The position numbers were made by a program, and so were the translations under genes. From Draconibacterium sediminis (GTDB lineage: Bacteria; Bacteroidota; Bacteroidia; Bacteroidales; Prolixibacteraceae), in NCBI RefSeq assembly GCF_000949475.1, contig NZ_JRHC01000004.1, forward strand, positions 434,001-498,000: 64,000 nucleotides of DNA, given 5' to 3'. The notes beneath the pieces are model-generated. The model worked only from the letters and a program-made list of their open reading frames with translations, had not been told where the DNA came from and did not search any database. Below, piece after piece: positions 33,766 through 42,168 of the stretch. Numbering within the stretch: the stretch's first letter is position 1; every line of letters begins with the position of its first letter.

Positions 33766-34297
33766 CTTGAATCATTTTTTCGAGTAATTGTTTCGCCCTG
33801 AAAAACTGTGTTTTTGCTGTCGACTCCGAAATACCAAGTTTTTCTCCTATTTCAGCATGTTTGTAGCCTTCCAAAGCACGAAGTACCAGTATTTCGCGGG
33901 CACCATCCGGCAGTTGTTTTATATAATGGTGAATCCTTTCCGGGCTAAATTCGCTGTCAATTTCAACTGCTATTTCCAGCTCATTGTTACCCAGACTTTC
34001 AACTTCAGCATAAAACGTTTTTTCTTTTCGCGTAACATCAATACTTCGGTTAATTACAATTCGTTTTAGCCAGCCTCCAAATGCCTTTTCGTTCTGTAAC
34101 TTGTCAATCTCCGTGAAAGCTTTTACAAAGGCATCCTGGAGCACATCTTCCGCCAGACTTTTATCATTTGTCAAACGAATGGCAACATTGAACATTCCCT
34201 TGCAATAAAGTTTGTAGAGTCTGTACTGGGCTTTCGCATCGCCCTTTTTACAAAGCCTGATCAAGCTAAGCTCGTTATCGTTGTGGTGTATTTCCAA
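33716..34297 (-). CDS. ECF-type RNA polymerase sigma factor
   Basis: A 193-residue sigma-70 family factor. Region 2 reads LYCKGMFNVAIRLTNDKSLAEDVLQDAF (about 27-54) and contacts core enzyme and the -10 DNA; region 4 (about 122-180) ends in a helix-turn-helix, HAEIGEKLGISESTAKTQF. It is first in an operon with the anti-sigma gene and a secreted repeat protein, so autoregulation is likely. Confidence 0.92.
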   Translation of the reverse strand: MEIHHNDNELSLIRLCKKGDAKAQYRLYKLYCKGMFNVAIRLTNDKSLAEDVLQDAFVKAFTEIDKLQNEKAFGGWLKRIVINRSIDVTRKEKTFYAEVESLGNNELEIAVEIDSEFSPERIHHYIKQLPDGAREILVLRALEGYKHAEIGEKLGISESTAKTQFFRAKQLLEKMIQDETRTGKIFERATAKA

Positions 34298-34440
34298 ATT
34301 GTTTTTCTTAATGCTGCCAGACCGTTTTCATCAGATTTAAATCCCGATCTCTGCCTTTAAGACGAAGATATTCTGAAAAGGTTGGAATGGTACAAAAATA
34401 TTTTTCACATTTGTAGGAGAACCAATAAAAATCTTACAAA

Positions 34441-34749
34441 ATGTTTATCGTTCACGTATTTGTTCATGTAAAAGAAGATTGTATCGACGCGTTTAAAGCG
34501 GCCACCATCGAGAATGCAAAAAACAGTATTAATGAACCGGGAATTGCCCGTTTTGATTTTGTAGAACAACAAGACGACCCTACGCGTTTTGTATTAGTGG
34601 AGGTGTATCGCACGGCCGATGATCCGGCAAAACACAAAGATACAGCGCACTACCAAAAGTGGCGCGACACCGTTGCCGATATGATGGCTGAGCCACGATC
34701 GGCACTAAAATTTTATAATGTACATCCCGACGAAGAAGGCTGGGATTAA
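34441..34749 (+). CDS. ABM-fold monooxygenase-like protein
   Basis: A 102-residue dimeric-ferredoxin-fold protein of the antibiotic biosynthesis monooxygenase (ABM/LsrG-like) type. The [21 protein letters not shown] opening, the central [19 protein letters not shown] strands and the H...HYQKWRD motif (about 60-76) match. Small members act as quinol monooxygenases or heme-degrading and isomerase relatives, so substrate is open. The next gene, an alcohol dehydrogenase, begins 10 bp later, suggesting one operon. Confidence 0.85.
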   Translation: MFIVHVFVHVKEDCIDAFKAATIENAKNSINEPGIARFDFVEQQDDPTRFVLVEVYRTADDPAKHKDTAHYQKWRDTVADMMAEPRSALKFYNVHPDEEGWD

Positions 34750-34759
34750 GACAAAAAAT

Positions 34760-35908
34760 ATGGCAGTTAATTTTTCATTTGCAACAGCGGGGCAAATCAT
34801 TTTTGGAAATCATTCGCTGGAGAAAGTCTCCAACCTTGTTGCCGGTTTTGGGAAGAAAGTTGTTTTGGTAACGGGGAAAAATTCGTCGCGAGCCAAAGAA
34901 TTAATGGCGAAATTCAGCCCGGGAACCGACACAGTAATTTTTAATGTGCCTGGCGAACCAACCACTGGTTTAATTGAGGGCGGTGTTCAGCTGGCGCGCC
35001 AACATGCAAGTGATGTAATTGTGGGTTTTGGCGGAGGAAGTGTTATCGACAGTGCAAAAGCAATTGCTGCAATGGCAACCAACAAAGGCGAATTGTTTGA
35101 TTACCTTGAAGTAATTGGGCAGGGAAAACCACTGACAGAAAAGCCTTTGCCATGTATTGCCATCCCAACAACGGCCGGGACCGGTGCTGAGGTAACCAAA
35201 AACTCGGTAATAAAATCGCCCGAAAATAATGTGAAGGTAAGTTTGCGAAGCAATTACATGTACCCTGATATTGCGGTGGTTGATCCGGTATTAACATGGT
35301 CGATGCCACCGGCATTAACCGCCAGCACGGGCGTTGATGCCTTAACGCATTTGCTCGAAACCTTTGTGTCGAACCAGGCCAATCCTTTCATTGATATGCT
35401 TTGCCGCGAGGGATTGACACGAATCTCACGATCCTTGCGAAAAGCATATAAAGACGGCAGCGATAAAGAGGCTCGCGAAGATATGGCCATGGCCAGCCTT
35501 TTGGGAGGAATGGCACTGGCCAATGTAAAACTGGGTGCGGTGCATGGTTTTGCCGGGCCAATGGGAGGGATGTTTCCTATTCCGCACGGAGCCGTTTGTG
35601 CCTGCCTGATGTCGGCAGTAATTGAAGAGAATATTCAGGCGTTGAGAGAAAATAAACTCGATAGTTCGAAATTTGATGAGCTGGCAAAAATCCTTACCGG
35701 AAACGAAAAGGCCATGTCGAACGATGCAGCTATTTGGGCAGCGGAATTGGTAGCCGAATTGCAAATTCCGTCGTTATCGGAATTCGGATTGACAAAAGAA
35801 GATTTTCCGGTACTGGTTGAAAAAGCAAAAGTTGCAAGCAGTATGAAAGGTAATCCCGTAGAACTGACAGATGAGCAGTTGTTTCGCATTTTAGAGCGGT
35901 CGTTGTAA
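34760..35908 (+). CDS. Iron-containing alcohol dehydrogenase
   Basis: A 382-residue group III alcohol dehydrogenase. The NAD-binding part has GFGGGSVIDSAKAI, and the iron-site helices hold DALTHLLETF, HGFAGPMGG and IPHGAVCA. ATG at 34760 starts MAVNFSFATAGQIIFG, the usual opening; a frame 42 bp longer adds unrelated residues overlapping the previous gene. It reduces or oxidises a short alcohol or aldehyde of unknown identity; co-location with an ABM protein hints at handling of an oxidised product. Confidence 0.92.
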   Translation: MAVNFSFATAGQIIFGNHSLEKVSNLVAGFGKKVVLVTGKNSSRAKELMAKFSPGTDTVIFNVPGEPTTGLIEGGVQLARQHASDVIVGFGGGSVIDSAKAIAAMATNKGELFDYLEVIGQGKPLTEKPLPCIAIPTTAGTGAEVTKNSVIKSPENNVKVSLRSNYMYPDIAVVDPVLTWSMPPALTASTGVDALTHLLETFVSNQANPFIDMLCREGLTRISRSLRKAYKDGSDKEAREDMAMASLLGGMALANVKLGAVHGFAGPMGGMFPIPHGAVCACLMSAVIEENIQALRENKLDSSKFDELAKILTGNEKAMSNDAAIWAAELVAELQIPSLSEFGLTKEDFPVLVEKAKVASSMKGNPVELTDEQLFRILERSL

Positions 35909-35949
35909 ATGACAATCCGCTAGCGGAACAATTTTTGTAGAATAAAAGT

Positions 35950-35957
35950 TATCTTTG
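35950..35957 (+). promoter_or_regulatory. Promoter -7 box before small membrane gene and mutL
   Basis: TATCTTTG, a perfect TAnnTTTG. It excludes the ATG-like start at 35955, since transcription would begin just downstream, and supports ATG at 35976. The -33 spacing is not ideal. Confidence 0.5.
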
Positions 35958-35975
35958 TACAATAAACAGAACGCA

Positions 35976-36284
35976 ATGATTGGCAATTTTTTTCATACAC
36001 CGGGAACAAAAAAGTTTAGTATAACCCCACGTTTTTGGGATCCCGACAAGGACGAGAGAGACGAGCGGGAACGCCGGATTAAGGAAGAGTTGGGGATTGT
36101 TGATGAAAAAAAGGACAGCAATCGTCCGTATCGTCCGAACATTAAAGGTCAGTTTCGAACGGGAGATGGCTGGGCCCGGTCATCCGAATCGGCCCGGAGA
36201 GCACAAAACCGCCGTCTGGTGTGGATTGTTATCGTGCTTGCCCTGGTACTTTATCTTTTCTTCTTTTCCGACTTTTTTGCCTAG
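35976..36284 (+). CDS. Small tail-anchored membrane protein
   Basis: A 102-residue protein with a charged, Arg/Asp/Glu-rich N-terminal part (FWDPDKDERDERERRIKEE) and one C-terminal membrane helix (about 82-99, VWIVIVLALVLYLFFFS). Proteins of this shape are found just before mutL in Bacteroidota genomes, but the function is unknown. Gap to mutL is 39 bp; the two are likely on one transcript. Confidence 0.75.
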   Translation: MIGNFFHTPGTKKFSITPRFWDPDKDERDERERRIKEELGIVDEKKDSNRPYRPNIKGQFRTGDGWARSSESARRAQNRRLVWIVIVLALVLYLFFFSDFFA

Positions 36285-36323
36285 AAAACGAACCTCGTAG
36301 TACAAATTTCTAAAGATTTAATC

Positions 36324-38219
36324 TTGAGCGATATTATTCAGTTATTACCCGATGCAGTAGCCAATCAGATTGCTGCCGGAGAAGTTATTCAGCGACCTGC
36401 ATCGGTTGTAAAAGAGCTTGTGGAAAATGCTCTTGATGCGGGCGCAACTGAAATTACCATTAATATAAAAGACGCAGGAAAGACCCTTGTTCAGATTTCA
36501 GACAACGGAAGCGGAATGTCGCCAACCGATGCAAGGATGGCTTTCGAGCGTCATGCTACTTCAAAAATTCGTTCGGCCAACGATTTGTTTGCCATTCGCA
36601 CTATGGGTTTCCGTGGTGAGGCGCTGGCATCGATTGCCGCTATTGCCGATGTGGAACTGCGTACCAAAAAAGCCGACGATGAGGTAGGTACTTTTATTCA
36701 TATTATCGGTTCCGAAGTAAAAACACAGGAACCCGCAGGATGCAATAACGGCACCAATTTTATGATTAAAAACCTGTTTTTTAATGTGCCTGCGCGTCGC
36801 AAATTTCTGAAAGCAAATTCAACCGAATTAAAACATATTATCTGGGAAATTCAACGGGTAGCACTGCCCAATCCCGACATCAAATTGTCGCTGATCCACA
36901 ATGGCTCACCGGTTTATGATCTGCCACCGGCCAACTACCGGAAACGTTTGGTGGATGTGTTTGGGAGGTCTCTGAACCAAAGCCTGATAAATGTAGATGA
37001 AGATACCAGCATTGTAAAAGTGTTCGGTTACATAGGGCAGCCAAAATATGCCCGTAAAACACTGGGCGAGCAATTCTTTTTTGTGAACGGACGTTTTATG
37101 CGTCATCCGTATTTTCATAAGGCCATAACGCAGGCCTATGAAAAGTTGTTGCCGCCCGACACGTATCCGTCATATTTTCTGTTTCTGGAGCTCGATCCGG
37201 AAGCGATCGACATCAATGTGCATCCAACAAAAACCGAGATAAAATTTGAAAACGAACGCGATATATGGCCGATCATCCATGCGTCGATACGCGAGTCGTT
37301 GGGCAAACACAATGTAGTGCCGTCAATCGATTTCGACCAAAGCGGAAGCATTGATATTCCTGTTCCGAAGAAGGATGGTGAGGGAGTGCGTTTCCCGGAG
37401 ATTCAGATAAATCCCGATTACAATCCTTTTGACAACGAAAAGCAGTTTGCCGAACGTGGCTACTCGCCGTTCGAAAAGGATTCTGCAGGGCAGGGACGAA
37501 GCTCTTCGCCGGGTTCGGGAAGAGAAAAGAAAAAGCTGGATAACTGGGAAGATCTTTACCAGGGGGCACAACTGAAATTAAAACCCGAACCTGAATACCG
37601 GGAAAGTGCCATTCAGGCAGATGACCTGTATGCCACCGCTCCGGGGCAATTCAGCGGTAAAAAAGTTTTGCAGCTCAAGCAACGTTATGTGTTAACGCCG
37701 GTAAAATCAGGATTAATGGTTATCGACCAGAAACGCGCACACGAACGCATCCTGTACGAAAAATTTATGGAGGTGCTAAAAACGGATTCGGTGGCCAGCC
37801 AGCAACTGTTGTTTCCGCAAACCATCGAACTCAATCCGGCCGATTCGGCTTTGCTGAAATCGATTTTGGAAGACCTGTTGTCGTTGGGATTTGATATTCG
37901 GGAGTTTGGAAAAGACACATTTATTATAAACGGAACGCCGGGTGTTTTAGATATTTCATCACCGGAGTTGATCCTTGAAAAATTGCTTGAAGAATACAAA
38001 ACCTCGCCGGTTGATGCGCGTGCAAAAGCGAAAGAACAAATTGCTGCGTCGCTGGCAAAAGCTTCGGCAATGGATTATGGCACCGACCTGAAACAGGAAG
38101 AGGTGGACCACCTGATTGATAATTTATTTGCCTGTGCAACACCCAATTTTTCGCCCGACGGGAAAAAAGTGTTGACCATTATTTCGACAGATGATATCGA
38201 AAAAAGTTTCTCAAAATGA
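36324..38219 (+). CDS. mutL: DNA mismatch repair protein MutL
   Basis: Links MutS mismatch recognition to excision. The GHKL ATPase motifs are intact: VVKELVENALDAGAT, ISDNGSGM, RHATSKI and FRGEALASIAA. At 631 residues it is full length. In the C-terminal domain, the endonuclease motif DQHA(x)2E(x)4E of many bacterial MutL proteins reads DQKRAHERILYE, keeping Asp and both Glu but replacing His-Ala by Lys-Arg. The TTG start (SDIIQLLPDAVANQIAAGE) is chosen because no ATG gives the family N-terminus. Confidence 0.94.
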   Translation: MSDIIQLLPDAVANQIAAGEVIQRPASVVKELVENALDAGATEITINIKDAGKTLVQISDNGSGMSPTDARMAFERHATSKIRSANDLFAIRTMGFRGEALASIAAIADVELRTKKADDEVGTFIHIIGSEVKTQEPAGCNNGTNFMIKNLFFNVPARRKFLKANSTELKHIIWEIQRVALPNPDIKLSLIHNGSPVYDLPPANYRKRLVDVFGRSLNQSLINVDEDTSIVKVFGYIGQPKYARKTLGEQFFFVNGRFMRHPYFHKAITQAYEKLLPPDTYPSYFLFLELDPEAIDINVHPTKTEIKFENERDIWPIIHASIRESLGKHNVVPSIDFDQSGSIDIPVPKKDGEGVRFPEIQINPDYNPFDNEKQFAERGYSPFEKDSAGQGRSSSPGSGREKKKLDNWEDLYQGAQLKLKPEPEYRESAIQADDLYATAPGQFSGKKVLQLKQRYVLTPVKSGLMVIDQKRAHERILYEKFMEVLKTDSVASQQLLFPQTIELNPADSALLKSILEDLLSLGFDIREFGKDTFIINGTPGVLDISSPELILEKLLEEYKTSPVDARAKAKEQIAASLAKASAMDYGTDLKQEEVDHLIDNLFACATPNFSPDGKKVLTIISTDDIEKSFSK

Positions 38220-38352
38220 CAGATTGTCGTTAATTTGAGCACTTTAATTTTTGGCGTGGTCATTGTATCTTGCCTGATCATTAAAACAATAAGCAACTGA
38301 AGATCGTTGATTTGGGAAAGAAAGTTTGTTTCGGTCTTCCAACTTTATAATT

Positions 38353-39093
38353 ATGAGATACCGTCCGATGTTAAATATGCCGCCGGTGGTAAAGAACCTG
38401 ATTCTTGCCAACGTTGTGTTTTTCCTGATAACAATAGTGTTAAAACAAACCGGAACCGATTTGTATCCGATTTTGGGTTTGCACTTTCCGCTGTCGGAAA
38501 AATTTAAACTTCACCAGTTTTTTACCTATATGTTTATGCACAGCTCGCAAGGTATCGGGCATATTTTTTTCAATATGTTTGCCCTGTATATGTTTGGGCG
38601 CGTGCTCGAAGGTGTATGGGGGCCAAAGCGATTTCTTACCTTTTACCTGGTTACCGGAATTGGCGCTGCGGTGTTGCATATGGTGGTAACTTATTTCGAA
38701 TACCAGTCGCTGATCGGGAAAATGTCTCCCGACCAGATTGCTTACGTAAAAGAAGTAGGCTACCAGATTTGGATCGAAGGAAAAAACTTCAGCGATCCGC
38801 TGGCAGGGAAGCTAAATGCTATTTTGAATACACCAACAGTTGGTGCCTCGGGGGCGGTTTTCGGAATATTATTAGGTTTTGGTATGTTGTTCCCGAATAC
38901 CGAGTTGATGTTGCTGTTTCCGCCAATACCCATTAAAGCCAAGTATTTTGTAATTGGTTACGGTGCATTGGAATTGTTCTTTGGCGTTTCCGGAATTCAG
39001 GGAAGTGTAGCTCACTTTGCGCACCTTGGCGGAATGTTATTTGGTTATTTTATGATTAAATACTGGAACAAGAACTCGAATCGTTTTTACTAA
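38353..39093 (+). CDS. Rhomboid intramembrane serine protease 1
   Basis: A 246-residue six-helix intramembrane protease. The catalytic Ser166 is in GASGAVFGI, and His224 in HFAHLGGMLFG forms the dyad; the HxxxN-type motif HIFFNMFALY is also present. ATG at 38353 gives MRYRPMLNM; a 27-bp longer frame is less likely. It cleaves membrane proteins within helices; target unknown. It is followed 19 bp later by a second rhomboid. Confidence 0.9.
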   Translation: MRYRPMLNMPPVVKNLILANVVFFLITIVLKQTGTDLYPILGLHFPLSEKFKLHQFFTYMFMHSSQGIGHIFFNMFALYMFGRVLEGVWGPKRFLTFYLVTGIGAAVLHMVVTYFEYQSLIGKMSPDQIAYVKEVGYQIWIEGKNFSDPLAGKLNAILNTPTVGASGAVFGILLGFGMLFPNTELMLLFPPIPIKAKYFVIGYGALELFFGVSGIQGSVAHFAHLGGMLFGYFMIKYWNKNSNRFY

Positions 39094-39112
39094 AAAACAA
39101 GCTGGAACAGTT

Positions 39113-39994
39113 GTGGATATTGCAGGCGACATAAAACGAACATTTAAAGAAGGATCGGTATTAACCCGGTTGATCTACATAAATATTGGGGTATTCCTTT
39201 TGCTGAAAATAATTGGTGTTTTCTTTTTGCTGAGCGGACACAATATGCGGGTGTATGATTGGTTGTCAGTGCCTTCGGTAACCGAAGTTTTGGCGCAACG
39301 TCCTTGGACTCCGATAACCTACATGTTTTTGCATCAGGGGTTTATTCATCTGCTGTTTAATATGCTTGGTCTCTATTGGTTTGGGCAACTGTTTCTTTAT
39401 CATTTTGAGGGAGACAAAATGTTGGGTGTTTACCTGATGGGAGGTCTTTGGGGGGCCTTTTTATTTATTTTGGCATATAATGTTTTTCCTGCATTTGAAA
39501 GTATTCGAGTTCCTATGCTGGGAGCTTCCGCTTCAATATTTGCCATTTTGGTAGCCGTAGCTTTTTACGATCCAAACCGCGAGATACACCTGTTTTTTAT
39601 CGGTGGTATTCCATTAAAATATGTAGCTGCTTTTTACGTTTTATTATCGGTAATTGGTATTTCATCAACAAATGCCGGTGGTAATATTGCACATTTGGGA
39701 GGTGCCTTTTGGGGCTGGTTTTATATTTATCAATTACGAAAAGGAAAAGATATGGGAGCCGGACTGGTGAACTTGGTGAATAAAATTGGCGAATTTTTAG
39801 GCGGACTTTTCAAACATAAAAGTAAAATGAAAGTTACTTACCGAAAACCTCCGCGCGACGATCATGAATACAACCGTCAGAAACATAAGCAGCAAGACGA
39901 GATCAATCGTATTCTTGATAAGATTGCCAAATCGGGTTACGAGAGTTTAAGCAAAAAAGAAAAGGAGCTGCTATTTAAACAGGGGAAGAAGTAG
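39113..39994 (+). CDS. Rhomboid family protein 2 with cytoplasmic tail
   Basis: A 293-residue rhomboid. Ser139 lies in GASASIFAI, where the usual GxSG ends in Ala and not Gly, and His194 lies in NIAHLGGAFWGW. Six membrane helices fill about 18-210, followed by a basic cytoplasmic tail (about 225-293) with a KEKELLFKQGKK end, a DUF6576-like extension. GTG start at 39113. The altered GxSG motif suggests changed or lost activity. Pairing with rhomboid 1 suggests complementary substrates. Confidence 0.87.
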   Translation: MDIAGDIKRTFKEGSVLTRLIYINIGVFLLLKIIGVFFLLSGHNMRVYDWLSVPSVTEVLAQRPWTPITYMFLHQGFIHLLFNMLGLYWFGQLFLYHFEGDKMLGVYLMGGLWGAFLFILAYNVFPAFESIRVPMLGASASIFAILVAVAFYDPNREIHLFFIGGIPLKYVAAFYVLLSVIGISSTNAGGNIAHLGGAFWGWFYIYQLRKGKDMGAGLVNLVNKIGEFLGGLFKHKSKMKVTYRKPPRDDHEYNRQKHKQQDEINRILDKIAKSGYESLSKKEKELLFKQGKK

Positions 39995-40002
39995 TTTGCA
40001 GT

Positions 40003-40025
40003 CACAGTTTTCAGTTTTCAGATTG
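40003..40025. repeat. Short TTTTCAG-type heptamer repeat
   Basis: A run of 'AGTTTGCAGTCACAG' and TTTTCAG words directly after the second rhomboid. Similar degenerate short-word repeats (GAAGTCGGAAG type) lie at 27519-27545 and 28962-29000. They have no coding features. Confidence 0.5.
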
Positions 40026-40098
40026 AAAAGAAAGATTGTGATTTAAGATAAAGTATCACTTTCGAACTCATCCTTAATCAATAATCCTTCATCCTTTC

Positions 40099-41022
40099 TT
40101 AGTCATCTTCCTGGTAAGTGTGTGCCTGGTAAATACTGGCATTTAGCTCAAATCCTATCAGCAAAATCAACGACATCACATACATCAAAAAAAGAATGGC
40201 CAGCAACGTTCCGATAGAGCCATAAAGCTTGTTGTACTGGCTAAAATTATTGAGGTAATACGACATGCCTGCAAAACCAACAATGCTTAGTACGGTTGCC
40301 AGTGTTCCTCCTGCAGAGATAAACCGCCATTTTGTTTTTTTCGCAGGCGCCATATAATAGAGAAATGAGAAGGCAAAGAAGAAGATTGTAATGGTTATGA
40401 TCCATTTTCCCGCAATTAACAGATACACCAGAAACTTTTCTTGAATAATGTCAATCCGGTCGAGGTAATTAATCAACATCTGACCACCTGTTAACAAGGC
40501 AATAGCAACAGTTAGCGCCAGGGTAAAAACAACCAGCATAAGTGCGGCTGCTATGTACTGGCTCCACCATTTTCTACGGTTGATATTGTGCACGGTGGCA
40601 TCAAAAGCACTCATCATCGATACAAAACCATTGGTGGCAAAAATTAGTGCCATAACAAAGTTCAGCGACAATAAATCACCTCGGGGACGCATCACAATTT
40701 CGGTAATGGTTTCTTCTATTGTGGGCCAAACGCTTCCCGGCACTATCTCCTGGATAATTACAAAAAGTTCATCCTGGAATCCACTGAGTGGAATTAAGGT
40801 GAAAAGAAAAATTATACCTGGAAACAGGGCAATAAAAAAGGAAAAAGCGATGCCTGATGCACGGGTTGTTATCGATCCGTCGACGATACTTCTCCAGAAA
40901 AACAACAAAACATCGTACAAAGGAACTCCATCAAAAAGGGGGAGCGAAATACTTTTGGCGTGATCAACAGCTCTTTCGCTCAGCTTTTTAATTCGCTTAA
41001 AAGTGATTTTTTCCGATGCCAT
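40099..41022 (-). CDS. YihY/BrkB-family membrane protein
   Basis: A 307-residue inner-membrane protein with about six helices between residues 40 and 295. Family hallmarks are TRASGIAFSFFIALFPGIIF near 57-76 and LYGSIGTLLAILFLMYVMSLILLIGFELNA near the C-terminus. The family was once called ribonuclease BN by error; its real function is unsettled, and membrane stability or transport has been proposed. It lies 8 bp after the DUF4783 gene. Confidence 0.88.
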   Translation of the reverse strand: MASEKITFKRIKKLSERAVDHAKSISLPLFDGVPLYDVLLFFWRSIVDGSITTRASGIAFSFFIALFPGIIFLFTLIPLSGFQDELFVIIQEIVPGSVWPTIEETITEIVMRPRGDLLSLNFVMALIFATNGFVSMMSAFDATVHNINRRKWWSQYIAAALMLVVFTLALTVAIALLTGGQMLINYLDRIDIIQEKFLVYLLIAGKWIITITIFFFAFSFLYYMAPAKKTKWRFISAGGTLATVLSIVGFAGMSYYLNNFSQYNKLYGSIGTLLAILFLMYVMSLILLIGFELNASIYQAHTYQEDD

Positions 41023-41030
41023 ATCGGCTA

Positions 41031-41447
41031 TTATTGTTGTTCAATTCGTAGTTGGTGAATGTATTGTTTGCCATCGTTTTGTTTCAGCAAAAAGTAAACC
41101 CTGAAATCGCCCTTTTCTGTTTTTAATTTCCCGATTACGTATTGCGCATTCTCTTTTCCACTGTCGTGAATAATGCTAAAAGCATTTTTTTCAAGCGGGG
41201 GAAATTTATTAAAAAAGTTGGTTACAATTTGCTGGGCCTGGGCTTTACTGTATACATTGTCGTTATCAAGTACTACCAGTTCTACGTTTTGGTTAAAATA
41301 AGAGGAAAGTACTTTTGCATCTCCGGTTGCCAAACCAACATTAATTTCATTCGGAATCTTTTTATCCTGAGGGAAATGAGCAGCGCCTGCCAGCAAACTG
41401 CAAAATATCAGGATAACGGAAAATATATGTTTAAAATTCTTCATCAT
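41031..41447 (-). CDS. DUF4783 exported protein
   Basis: A 138-residue protein with a signal peptide (about 1-22). The mature part begins IPNEINVGLATGDAKVLSSYFN and has the cone-shaped SnoaL/NTF2-like pattern of DUF4783, a Bacteroidota-specific family of unknown function. A second ATG is 3 bp in. It is probably co-transcribed with the YihY gene. Confidence 0.8.
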   Translation of the reverse strand: MMKNFKHIFSVILIFCSLLAGAAHFPQDKKIPNEINVGLATGDAKVLSSYFNQNVELVVLDNDNVYSKAQAQQIVTNFFNKFPPLEKNAFSIIHDSGKENAQYVIGKLKTEKGDFRVYFLLKQNDGKQYIHQLRIEQQ

Positions 41448-41691
41448 ATTTTAATTCATCATATGTGTTGCATAATAAGCAAAAACTATGCAAAAACACT
41501 TTTATACGCTTATTTTTACTGTAAATTTATAAAATTAAAAATCAATTGGGCGATTGTTGTAGAAACATAATTATATTTAATTCGCCTTCAGAGGATTATG
41601 TGCTGGTGTCATTTTGTCAATCCGAATGATTAAGGATTGTAAACAACCGACTGCCGAGGCATAAGTTCTGTGAATAAACGATTTTAGTAAA

Positions 41692-42165
41692 ATGAAGATT
41701 ACATTACTGGTTGTTGGTAAAACTGATGCGGCCTATATACGCGATGGAATAAATGAATATTTAAAACGCCTGAAACACTACATCAGTTTCGAGATGGAAG
41801 TTATTCCCGATATTAAAAAGGGAAAAAATACCAACCCGGAGATGCAGAAAAACAAGGAAGGCGAAATTATTCTTTCAAAACTGGCTCCGGGTAAAGAGTT
41901 GCATTTATTTGATGAGAAAGGAAAAATGTTCTCGTCGGTGGAGTTTTCGCAGTTTTTAGAGAAGAAAATGGTTAGCGGACCAAAAGAACTGATACTTGTA
42001 GTGGGCGGCCCATATGGTTTCTCAGAAGAAGTGTATAAACAAGCCAGTTCAAAAATATCGCTTTCGCGCTTAACATTTTCGCATCAAATGGTGCGATTGT
42101 TGTGCGTAGAGCAGATATACAGAGCAATGACAATTTTGAAAGGCGAACCATATCATCATGAATAG
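41692..42165 (+). CDS. rlmH: 23S rRNA (pseudouridine1915-N3)-methyltransferase RlmH
   Basis: Methylates pseudouridine 1915 in helix 69 of 23S rRNA with SAM. At 157 residues it has family length. The SPOUT knot motif LVVGGPYGF (about 101-109) and the C-terminal SRLTFSHQMVRLLCVEQIYRA block, with the RAMTILKGEPYHHE end, are diagnostic. The histidine-kinase gene starts 3 bp after its stop. Confidence 0.96.
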   Translation: MKITLLVVGKTDAAYIRDGINEYLKRLKHYISFEMEVIPDIKKGKNTNPEMQKNKEGEIILSKLAPGKELHLFDEKGKMFSSVEFSQFLEKKMVSGPKELILVVGGPYGFSEEVYKQASSKISLSRLTFSHQMVRLLCVEQIYRAMTILKGEPYHHE

Positions 42166-42168
42166 CTA

